Part shown: positions 1 to 6,424 of the stretch, in pieces
Layout of the letters: each line of letters begins with the position of its first letter
Position numbering within the stretch: position 1 is the stretch's first letter
Source of the DNA: Gammaproteobacteria bacterium
GTDB lineage: Bacteria > Pseudomonadota > Gammaproteobacteria > SZUA-229
Reading direction: 5' to 3'
Assembly (NCBI GenBank): GCA_002401185.1
Contig: NVSH01000073.1
Span: 2,323 to 9,073, forward strand
DNA length: 6,751 nucleotides
Notes under the pieces: generated by a model
Databases searched by the model: none
What the model was told of the DNA's origin: nothing
Seen by the model: the letters and a program-made list of their open reading frames with translations, nothing else
Position numbers and translations under genes: made by a program

Positions 1-1
1 A

Positions 2-139
2 TTATTATCAATGTTATTTAAAGAATCAGACAGTAATGGCATAGAGATAAACATTACGTCATTAAACGACGTCTCGCATGATGCTATAAAAATTAGTCAA
101 TTATTCCCTGCTTTCAATTCTAACTATATAAAGCGATAA
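2..139 (+). CDS. 3' end of an upstream gene, possibly a STAS-domain protein (partial)
   Basis: An open frame enters from the window edge and runs 45 codons to TAA at 137-139, seven bases before the cheA start. The visible residues begin LLSMLFKESDSNG and then read IEINITSLNDVSHDAIKISQ. A leucine-rich helix, a Ser-Asn-Gly turn, a short beta strand and a last amphipathic helix resemble the C-terminal half of STAS (anti-sigma-antagonist-like) domains. In those domains the strand is followed by a 'vs..v...l.l..L' helix. Small STAS proteins are known to sit upstream of cheA in some proteobacterial chemosensory clusters, which fits. Only the tail is visible, so the family call is weak. The very short gap to cheA suggests co-transcription and possibly translational coupling. 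The in-frame ATG at 11 is more likely an internal Met than a start. Confidence 0.5.
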   Translation, partial: LLSMLFKESDSNGIEINITSLNDVSHDAIKISQLFPAFNSNYIKR

Positions 140-146
140 CAATATA

Positions 147-2246
147 ATGAGCATTGAAGACACATTCCGTGAAGAGGCAGATGAATTATTAATTGATCTT
201 GAAGCGACTATGCTTGAATTAGAAGATCATCCTGATGATGCAGATTGTATAGATCGTGCTTTTCGCGCCATGCATACCATAAAAGGTTCAGGCGCAATGT
301 TTGGTTTCAATAAACTCGCAGCTTTTACACATCATCTGGAAAATGCATTTGATATGGTGCGCTCAGGTGAACTTGAAATAACAAAAGAACTGATAAGTAT
401 TAGTCTCAATTCAGGTGACCACATACGAGACTTATTGGAATTCAAAGAATCAAATAATGAGCTTGATGATAAGTCGGCACAATTACTCGATCGTCTTAGT
501 TTGTTAGTTAAAGACACAAGCGACGTGTTTGCTGGCAGTGATATAGACACAACACCATCGCAGCACAAAGAACAGTCTACAGACGTGACATGTACATATC
601 GAGTACGTATGTGTCCAGATAAAGACTCTTTTGCAAATGGAATGGACCCATTGCCAATACTACGAGAATTAAATTCTCTTGGTTCTTGTCATGTTACAGC
701 AAATACTCATAATCTACCTGAACTTAGCAAACTAGATGCAGAGAAATGTTACCTGTCATGGGATGTGATATTGACTACTAATCTACAAAAAAACGCTATT
801 GAAGATGTTTTTATATTTGTTGATGATGATTGGAATGTAAATATTGAAATAATCGATGAAGGAGGACACTGGTCAGATACTCCAGAAGAAAAACACTTGG
901 GTGAGATACTTATTGAAAAAGGTGATGCGACGTCTGATCAGGTTGAGCAGGCTTATTTACAACAGAAAAAGATTGGCGAGATATTAACAGAATCAGAAAA
1001 TATTGCACCGGAAAAAGTAAAAGCTGCATTGGAAGAACAGAAAATTGTAAAAAAAGAGCATAAACAACGTAAAGAAAATGAAATTGTTAATGTAAAAGTT
1101 CCCGCAGAAAAACTGGACATTTTGATGGATCTTGTTGGCGAATTAGTAATAGCTCAAGCAAGACTTAATCAGTCAGTTGTACTTCTTAATGATCCTGCAT
1201 TAACAAACATTGCAGAGGATATGGAGCACTTATCTTCTGAGTTACGTGATAATACATTGGGTTTACGTATGTTACCTATTGGTACAATTTTTGGACGTTT
1301 TCGTCGATTGGTGCGTGATCTATCGAATGACCTGGGAAAGAAAATTCGGTTAGTAACAGAGGGAGCAGAGACAGAACTTGATAAAACAGTTATCGATCGT
1401 TTAGGTGATCCTTTAGTGCATCTAATACGTAATTGTATCGATCATGGTATAGAACTACCAGAGAAACGTATAGCTAATGGCAAACTAGAAGAGGGTACCG
1501 TTCTCATATCTGCAGTGCATCGTGAGTCACAAGTTGTCATTTCAATTAAAGACGATGGCGCTGGTTTAAATGCTCAAGCGATACATGAAAAAGCTATCGA
1601 ACGTGGTGTATTAACAGAAGCATCTACACCGACAAATCAGGAATTATACAACTTAATTTTTGATGCTGGTTTTTCTACCGCGAAGGTTGTTTCTAACGTT
1701 TCTGGTCGTGGTGTTGGTATGGATGTGGTTAAACAATCAATCGAATCATTACGAGGTAAAGTGAGTGTGGATAGTACACCAGGTAAGGGAAGCACCGTGA
1801 CCATAGTGCTGCCTTTAACACTCGCTATCATAGAAGGTCTTCTAGTTAAGGTTGAACATGAACATTATGTTATTCCTTTATCTCAGATAGAAGAATGTGT
1901 AGAGATGACTGCTGAAGAAGTAGAAAATTCAAATGGTAATCAATTGATTGAAGTAAGGGGAGAGTTAGTACCTTATATACGCTTGCGTGAATATTTTAAT
2001 AACAATGACAATAAACCTGATATTGAACAAATTATCATCGTACGTACAGGTGAGTCACGGTTTGGTTTTACAGTCGACCAGGTAGTTGGCCAACACCAGA
2101 CTGTTATAAAAGGTTTAGGGAAAATGTATGATGGTATAAACGGGTTAGCTGGTGCAACCATTTTAGGTGATGGTGCAGTCGCCTTAATATTAGATACGAG
2201 TGCATTAATACAAGCTGTATCAACATCAAATAAATCACTGCACTAA
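147..2246 (+). CDS. cheA: CheA-type chemotaxis histidine kinase
   Basis: A 699-residue cytoplasmic sensor kinase that autophosphorylates and passes phosphate to a CheY-like regulator under receptor control. Domains in order: P1/Hpt (about 1-120) with HTIKGSG, phospho-acceptor His43; an alpha/beta segment (about 148-237) in the place of P2; two tandem repeats of about 24 residues (251-298, [10 protein letters not shown] then [10 protein letters not shown]) resembling MshEN/GspE N-terminal units; P3 dimerisation helices (about 314-375); the P4 kinase; and the P5 CheW-like receptor-coupling domain (about 558-690). P4 has the N box [10 protein letters not shown] (425-434, Asn429), G1 box DDGAG (469-473), F box around 503-511 and G2 box GRGVGMDV (520-527). 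All key residues are present, so it should be active. The start at ATG 147 has only a poor Shine-Dalgarno and lies 7 bases after the previous stop, which suggests coupling. The next gene follows after 62 bases with no terminator. Family call is certain; the functional class within CheA is not. Confidence 0.97.
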   Translation: MSIEDTFREEADELLIDLEATMLELEDHPDDADCIDRAFRAMHTIKGSGAMFGFNKLAAFTHHLENAFDMVRSGELEITKELISISLNSGDHIRDLLEFKESNNELDDKSAQLLDRLSLLVKDTSDVFAGSDIDTTPSQHKEQSTDVTCTYRVRMCPDKDSFANGMDPLPILRELNSLGSCHVTANTHNLPELSKLDAEKCYLSWDVILTTNLQKNAIEDVFIFVDDDWNVNIEIIDEGGHWSDTPEEKHLGEILIEKGDATSDQVEQAYLQQKKIGEILTESENIAPEKVKAALEEQKIVKKEHKQRKENEIVNVKVPAEKLDILMDLVGELVIAQARLNQSVVLLNDPALTNIAEDMEHLSSELRDNTLGLRMLPIGTIFGRFRRLVRDLSNDLGKKIRLVTEGAETELDKTVIDRLGDPLVHLIRNCIDHGIELPEKRIANGKLEEGTVLISAVHRESQVVISIKDDGAGLNAQAIHEKAIERGVLTEASTPTNQELYNLIFDAGFSTAKVVSNVSGRGVGMDVVKQSIESLRGKVSVDSTPGKGSTVTIVLPLTLAIIEGLLVKVEHEHYVIPLSQIEECVEMTAEEVENSNGNQLIEVRGELVPYIRLREYFNNNDNKPDIEQIIIVRTGESRFGFTVDQVVGQHQTVIKGLGKMYDGINGLAGATILGDGAVALILDTSALIQAVSTSNKSLH

Positions 2247-2308
2247 AAAATACCAGCAACAACTTAACAACTATCAATTCAACAGATCACAAACATGAGA
2301 TAACTAAA

Positions 2309-4309
2309 ATGAACAATACAACAAAAGAAAATATAAATATTTCATTATGGCAACGTTTGTTTGGTTCCATTCAGTCTAAATCAGAAACAGAGAAAGCGCT
2401 GCTAGTTGCGGCAGAAAACAATGGCATGATGGAAGCCATCAGCAAAGCCCAGGCGGTGATCGAATTCAATATGGATGGCAGCATCATCACGGCTAATGAC
2501 AACTTTCTTGACACGCTGGGCTATACGCTCGATGAAGTGGTAGGGCAACATCACAGCATGTTTTTGGAACCGAGTTCTAAAGAAAGTACTGAGTACCGTC
2601 AGTTCTGGGAAAAACTCAATCGCGGTGAATTTGAATCTGCGGAATACAAACGCATCGGTAAAGGTGGTAAAGAAGTCTGGATACAGGCTTCCTACAACCC
2701 CATTCTGGATGTCAATGGCGCGCCTTTCAAAGTGGTCAAGTTTGCTACTGACGTGACCGCAGCTAAACTGGAGGCGGCAGAAAACAATAACATTAAAACT
2801 GCACTAGATGTGGCCAAAGCCAATGTAATGATGGTAAATGTTACTAACAATATTACTTATATGAATGCTGCTGTTAAACAAATGTTTACTTCAGTTGAAT
2901 TAGAAATAAAAAAAGCTATCCCCGAATTTGATGCTGGCGCATTAATAGGCGAGGAGATAAATTTCATGTTTAAAAATTCATCAATTAAGCCAGGCTTTAT
3001 AAATAATCTTACAGAAACCTATAACACGACTTTTATGATTGGTGCATTAACCATGGAAATTATAGCTACGCCAGTATTTTCTGAAAATTGTGAGCGTATA
3101 GGTACAGTTATTGAGTGGATAAATCGTACAGAAGTGATAAAAGTACAAAAAGAGATTGAAGATATCGTTGAAGCTGCAGTTAATGGAGATTTTAGCCAGG
3201 TCATAAACGAGGAAGGTAAGCATGGTTTCTTCCTTACTCTTGCCGAAGGTGTTAATAAAATATTATCGACTACAGGTGGCAGTATCAATGAAGTTGTAAC
3301 CGTTCTACGTGGTTTGGCGACAGGCGATTTAACCAAGAAGGTAGAAAAAGAATATAACGGTGTGTTTGCGCAGTTAAAAGATGATGTAAACAGTACGGTT
3401 GATAGATTATCTGAAACGATAGGTAAGGTATATATTGCTGCTGATTCCAGTGCTAATACTTCGACCGAGGTGCATAGTACCGCGCAACAATTAGGAGATG
3501 GTTCGTCACAGCAGGCAGCGTCGTTAGAGGAAATATCATCAGCAATGGAACAAATGTCGGCGAACATTAAACAAAGCGCAGACAATGCCAGTCAAACTGA
3601 ACAAATAGCACAAAAAGCCGCGCAGGATGCAGATGTTAGTGGTCAAACGGTGTTAGAAGCAGTTGGTGCAATGAAATCGATTGCAGAGAAAATTTCTATC
3701 ATTGAAGAGATAGCCAGACAAACTAACTTGCTGGCTTTAAATGCAGCAATTGAAGCAGCTCGAGCTGGAGAGCATGGTAAAGGTTTTGCTGTGGTGGCAT
3801 CTGAAGTGCGAAAACTAGCTGAACGATCACAAGCCGCTGCCGGTGAAATTGGCGAATTGTCCAGTAAGACCGTCACCCTTGCAGAAGCGGCAGGTGAAAA
3901 GTTAACTCAGTTAGTTCCAGATATACAAAAAACGGCTGAATTAGTTCAAGAAATAAGCGTTGCATCCAGAGAACAAGATGTTGGTTCTGATGAAATTAAT
4001 CGTGGATTACAACAACTTGATACTGTTGTACAACAATCTGCTGCTTCAGCGGAAGAGCTAGCAAGTTCTGCACAAAAATTATCTGCCTTAGTAGAAGAAC
4101 AACGTGAAGCAATTGGTTTTTTCACATTAGATGAAAGTGTAATGCAACAAACTATTGCAACACATGATCGACGTAATGAGCAATCACCGGGGGCATCTCT
4201 ACGTGGCGAGGGTGACTTTACTGAACAAAGCCACCTGAATAAACAGGTTAGTAATAATGGTTTTGAGCTTGATATGAGTGATAACTCTGATCAGTTCGTT
4301 AAATACTAG
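2309..4309 (+). CDS. soluble methyl-accepting chemotaxis protein with two PAS and two HAMP-like units
   Basis: A 666-residue chemoreceptor without signal peptide or transmembrane segment, so cytoplasmic. Domains: PAS1 (about 38-155, containing [14 protein letters not shown] and WIQASYNPI); PAS2 (about 165-278, NITYMN and GTVIEW); two HAMP-like units (about 282-320 and 328-372, each with a Gly-Asp motif, NGDF and TGDL); then the signalling coiled coil (about 375-604). The hairpin tip [20 protein letters not shown] (466-485), which contacts CheA and CheW, is intact. Glx-Glx pairs in typical methylation contexts occur at 401-402/407-408 and 575-576/582-583, so adaptation by CheR/CheB looks possible. 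A polar, acidic tail (about 605-666) ends in QFVKY; I see no clear CheR-tethering pentapeptide. The PAS ligand cannot be told from sequence; soluble PAS receptors commonly sense oxygen, redox state or small ligands. GAGA at 2297-2300 supports the start. The stop is a tandem TAG TAG. PAS1 differs in base composition from its surroundings. Confidence 0.95.
   Translation: MNNTTKENINISLWQRLFGSIQSKSETEKALLVAAENNGMMEAISKAQAVIEFNMDGSIITANDNFLDTLGYTLDEVVGQHHSMFLEPSSKESTEYRQFWEKLNRGEFESAEYKRIGKGGKEVWIQASYNPILDVNGAPFKVVKFATDVTAAKLEAAENNNIKTALDVAKANVMMVNVTNNITYMNAAVKQMFTSVELEIKKAIPEFDAGALIGEEINFMFKNSSIKPGFINNLTETYNTTFMIGALTMEIIATPVFSENCERIGTVIEWINRTEVIKVQKEIEDIVEAAVNGDFSQVINEEGKHGFFLTLAEGVNKILSTTGGSINEVVTVLRGLATGDLTKKVEKEYNGVFAQLKDDVNSTVDRLSETIGKVYIAADSSANTSTEVHSTAQQLGDGSSQQAASLEEISSAMEQMSANIKQSADNASQTEQIAQKAAQDADVSGQTVLEAVGAMKSIAEKISIIEEIARQTNLLALNAAIEAARAGEHGKGFAVVASEVRKLAERSQAAAGEIGELSSKTVTLAEAAGEKLTQLVPDIQKTAELVQEISVASREQDVGSDEINRGLQQLDTVVQQSAASAEELASSAQKLSALVEEQREAIGFFTLDESVMQQTIATHDRRNEQSPGASLRGEGDFTEQSHLNKQVSNNGFELDMSDNSDQFVKY
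2408..2422 (+). repeat. left copy of a 15-bp exact direct repeat flanking PAS1
   Basis: GCGGCAGAAAACAAT encodes AAENN (receptor residues 34-38), immediately before the first PAS domain. It is identical, including every synonymous position, to 2774-2788. The two copies start 366 bases apart, exactly 122 codons. Confidence 0.9.
2408..2773 (+). other. compositionally distinct PAS module inside the receptor gene
   Basis: This 122-codon unit runs from one 15-bp repeat to the base before the next and matches the first PAS domain. Counting by eye, GC is about 47% over 2401-2820 against about 30% over 2821-3060. Its seven leucines use CTG three times, CTC twice, CTT once and TTG once, and never TTA, although TTA is the favoured leucine codon in most of the window. 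The protein sequence is of a common PAS type ([22 protein letters not shown]). I infer acquisition or replacement of a domain by recombination at the boundaries of PAS units. One caution: the well-conserved signalling region (roughly 3480-3850) also has raised GC, about 43-50% per line, so composition alone would not prove foreign origin. Confidence 0.6.
2774..2788 (+). repeat. right copy of the 15-bp exact direct repeat flanking PAS1
   Basis: GCGGCAGAAAACAAT, again in frame as AAENN (residues 156-160), at the start of the linker helix leading to PAS2. It occupies the position in PAS2 equivalent to that of the left copy in PAS1, so each PAS unit starts with the same five residues. Confidence 0.9.
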
Positions 4310-4323
4310 TAGGGTAATTAGTT

Positions 4324-5307
4324 ATGAATACAGAATTACAAGAAAGTTTTACTGAAACAGCTGTTATTCAATATCTTACGTTTAGACTCGATGGTGAAGC
4401 CTTTGCCACAGAAATAAGTAAGGTAAGAGAAGTACTCGAATATACCAAAATAACACGTGTGCCAAGAACACCCTGTTTTATGCGTGGCGTTATTAACCTA
4501 CGTGGTAGTGTTGTACCTGTTATCGATTTACGTATGCATTTTGGTTTTCCACCAGGTAGGCGTACGATTGATACCTGTATTATTATTTTGGAAGTAACTA
4601 TCGATGAAAAATTAACGGTTCTGGGTGCGTTAGCAGATTCTGTGCAGGAAGTAATCGATTTTGAAGCTGAGCAGTTGAGTGACGCACCTGCTTTGGGTAC
4701 ACGAATTAATAATCAATTCATTAGCGCCATGGGTAAGATCGATGAAAAATTTGTGATGATACTTAATCTTGATGAGGTGTTTAAGATTGATCTTGATTCT
4801 ATATCGGGTGTTACTTATGATTATCAGGAAAGTTATGCTGAAGAGCAAGGAGATGAAGATCATAATAAAGGGCAAGTAATCGATATAGTTAAAAATAATA
4901 TGACAACTGAAATAACAGCAGCATCGCCCAGTAATGTCGTAAATCAATCGACGGGTATAGATCTTGATTCAGCCATACAAAAACACGCACAATGGAAGGT
5001 GAAATTACATTCTGCGATAACAAGGCAAGAAAAATTGGTTGTTGACGAAATCAGTCGTGATGATTGTTGTATATTTGGAAAATGGTTGTACGGTGAAGCG
5101 AAATCAAAATATTCACATCTAAATAATTATATTGATTGTCGAGACAAGCATAAATTATTTCATCTAGAAGCAGGAAGAGTCGCGCAATTCATAAATGATG
5201 AAAAATACGATGAAGCAGAAACTATGCTAGGTGCTAGTTCTTCCTATGCACAAGCATCAAGTGGTGTTGCGACAGCAATTATATCTTTAAGGAAAGAAAT
5301 CGAATAA
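4324..5307 (+). CDS. cheW: CheW adaptor fused to a C-terminal CZB zinc-binding domain
   Basis: A 327-residue two-domain protein. Residues about 12-160 are a CheW domain (QYLTFRLDGEAFATEISKVR, then RGVINLRGSVVPVIDLR), the scaffold joining receptor tips to the P5 domain of CheA. An acidic, polar linker (about 163-215) follows. Residues about 217-327 match the CZB domain: HAQWK with His221, CIFGKWLYG with Cys249, and HKLFH with His276 and His280. This is the 3His/1Cys zinc set. The Cys-His spacing of 27 and His-His spacing of 4 agree with my recollection of the ligands of the E. coli CZB cyclase DgcZ (His22, Cys52, His79, His83). Cys248 lies next to the ligand Cys. CZB usually forms the C-terminus of receptors or the sensor of diguanylate cyclases; on an adaptor it is unusual. 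AGGG at 4311-4314 gives a good ribosome site. The gap after the receptor is 14 bases, and the stop is a tandem TAA TAA. Confidence 0.93.
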   Translation: MNTELQESFTETAVIQYLTFRLDGEAFATEISKVREVLEYTKITRVPRTPCFMRGVINLRGSVVPVIDLRMHFGFPPGRRTIDTCIIILEVTIDEKLTVLGALADSVQEVIDFEAEQLSDAPALGTRINNQFISAMGKIDEKFVMILNLDEVFKIDLDSISGVTYDYQESYAEEQGDEDHNKGQVIDIVKNNMTTEITAASPSNVVNQSTGIDLDSAIQKHAQWKVKLHSAITRQEKLVVDEISRDDCCIFGKWLYGEAKSKYSHLNNYIDCRDKHKLFHLEAGRVAQFINDEKYDEAETMLGASSSYAQASSGVATAIISLRKEIE

Positions 5308-5311
5308 TAAA

Positions 5312-5331
5312 AACTCAATTGATTATGAGTT
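5312..5331 (+). other. small hairpin between the cheW-CZB and HDOD genes
   Basis: AACTCA and TGAGTT form a 6-bp, AT-rich stem with an 8-base loop, followed by GGTTATTTTG. The stem is weak and there is no clean U-run, so strong termination is unlikely. At most it attenuates transcription into the HDOD gene. Confidence 0.25.
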
Positions 5332-5361
5332 GGTTATTTTGTAATTCAGGACAGTATCAGG

Positions 5362-6201
5362 ATGAATGCTAAAATCGATATATTTTATAATGAACTAAAA
5401 GAAGCTGTAGAAAGCGACAGTTTAACATTACCATCACTACCAGAAGTTGCATTAAGAATACGTGATGCTGTTGAGGATGAGAGTTCCACAACAGAGCAGA
5501 TTGCGAATGCTCTAAGTAAGGACGGGGCGCTTTCAGCAAGAATGATAAAAGTTGTTAATAGTCCCTTATATCGATCAAGAACCCCAATCGAAGATTTACA
5601 TTCTGCAGTTACACGTCTAGGGCTGACATTAGTTCGAGATTTGGTAATGAATCTTGCAATGAAACAAATGTTTCAGGCAACATCTGATGTCCTCGATAAA
5701 AAGTTCAGAAAAGCCTGGTCTACGTCGGTCGATGTGGCTGCTATCTGTCAGATGATGTCGGTGACTATGGATGATATCAGTAAGGAAAGAGCGTTGCTTG
5801 CAGGTTTGATACACAACATTGGATCATTACCAATATTGATGATGGCTGTAAATGACGATGATCTATTTAATGATGCAACGGCCTTGCATTCAATAATAAT
5901 TCAATTACAGGGGCCCGTTGGTGAACTTATTTTAAAAAATTGGCATTTTTCAGATAACCTAGTCGAAGTAGTTAAACATTGCCATAATTTTGATTACACA
6001 GATAATGATGATGCAAATTTGGTTGATCTTGTCCAGGTTGCCTTGTTACAAGGTGGTTTTGTTAGTGAAGATTACGTGCCAGATGATTGGTCACTTATAC
6101 CTGCTTTTTCGAAAATGGGTATGGATTCGGAAGTTAATGTGGTTCATATCGAAGGAAATAGAGAGTGTATTGAAGATGCCAAAGCGTCTTTGAACTTTTA
6201 A
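5362..6201 (+). CDS. HDOD-domain signalling protein
   Basis: A 279-residue soluble protein. Residues about 20-215 fit the HDOD domain: LTLPSLPEVALRIRD near the start, the core helix ARMIKVVNSPLYRSRTPI (59-76), SAVTRLGL (81-88) and LAGLIHNIGSLPIL (146-159). HDOD proteins are catalytically degenerate relatives of HD phosphohydrolases. Here His151 is followed by Asn152 instead of Asp, and WSTS (119-122) stands where the family often has WxHS, so hydrolysis is not expected. Their role is generally as signalling or scaffold partners, often beside chemotaxis, kinase or cyclic-di-GMP genes; the target cannot be deduced here. The remaining C-terminal portion (about 216-279) is acidic and has no motif I recognise. 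It is the last gene of the apparent operon, 54 bases after cheW-CZB, with AGGA at 5348-5351 as a plausible ribosome site for the ATG at 5362. No fused GGDEF, EAL or receiver domain is present. Confidence 0.9.
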   Translation: MNAKIDIFYNELKEAVESDSLTLPSLPEVALRIRDAVEDESSTTEQIANALSKDGALSARMIKVVNSPLYRSRTPIEDLHSAVTRLGLTLVRDLVMNLAMKQMFQATSDVLDKKFRKAWSTSVDVAAICQMMSVTMDDISKERALLAGLIHNIGSLPILMMAVNDDDLFNDATALHSIIIQLQGPVGELILKNWHFSDNLVEVVKHCHNFDYTDNDDANLVDLVQVALLQGGFVSEDYVPDDWSLIPAFSKMGMDSEVNVVHIEGNRECIEDAKASLNF

Positions 6202-6264
6202 ACACTAATATTAAATGACATTGTCAAACATTAACTAAAAGTAAATATTTTTTTGAGTTTAACT

Positions 6265-6285
6265 ATGCGGACAAGCTTGTCGCAT
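6265..6285. other. dyad element downstream of the HDOD gene
   Basis: A perfect 12-bp palindrome, GACAAGCTTGTC (6270-6281), is flanked by ATGC (6265-6268) and GCAT (6282-6285), giving 10-base arms with one unpaired G at 6269. As RNA it would form an 8-bp bulged stem with a 4-base loop. No U-run follows on either strand; the seven-T run at 6248-6254 lies before it on the + strand. It is therefore not a canonical intrinsic terminator. It could be an operator-like dyad or a weak operon-end structure. Confidence 0.45.
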
Positions 6286-6347
6286 GTATATATTGGTAAC
6301 ATATTAATCTATATGCTAATTATGTGATTTTCGACGAACGGTAGGCA

Positions 6348-6424
6348 TATCGTTAAAGCATTTAAAATGGTAGTCGATACCTTGAGGTATGATACTTAAG
6401 GCTTATCGACAACCAATAACGATA
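6348..6424 (+). promoter_or_regulatory. long imperfect stem-loop spanning the lipoprotein gene start
   Basis: Nested inverted repeats. The outer arms are TATCGTTA (6348-6355) and TAACGATA (6417-6424), eight perfect pairs. The middle arms are 6369-6379 and 6404-6414 (GGTxGTCGATA against its complement, one mismatch). The inner arms CCTTGAG (6380-6386) and CTTAAGG (6395-6401) give seven pairs including one G-U, after a two-base bulge (6402-6403). The apical loop, 6387-6394, contains the ATG at 6389. A competing short hairpin, ATACC/GGTAT (6377-6381 with 6386-6390), would partly cover the same ATG. No U-run follows on either strand, so it does not look like a terminator. A leader structure controlling translation, or a short palindromic repeat element, are the alternatives. 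Confidence 0.5.

Noticed and set aside
2247..2308. The cheA-receptor gap as a terminator or promoter region
   Set aside because: It is 62 AT-rich bases with scattered ACAACT repeats but no hairpin, U-run or convincing -35/-10 pair.
3019..3585. A 188-codon open frame on the - strand inside the receptor gene
   Set aside because: It lies antisense to the PAS2/HAMP/signalling region, which is unmistakably coding on the + strand. The translation is Cys/Ser-rich with no recognisable domain.
4630..4947. A 105-codon hydrophobic open frame on the - strand inside cheW-CZB
   Set aside because: The Ile/Phe-rich reading is what AT-rich coding DNA gives in reverse. The + strand frame encodes the CheW domain without interruption.
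6216..6254. TGACATTGTCA followed by a seven-T run as an intrinsic terminator of the operon
   Set aside because: The stem is only 4-5 bp and AT-rich, and the T-run begins over 20 bases beyond it, so it does not meet terminator geometry.
6277..6305. TTGTCG and CATATT, 17 bases apart, as a sigma-70 promoter for the lipoprotein gene
   Set aside because: Each hexamer matches only four of six consensus positions, and such pairs arise by chance in AT-rich DNA. Other pairs in the same spacer are equally poor.
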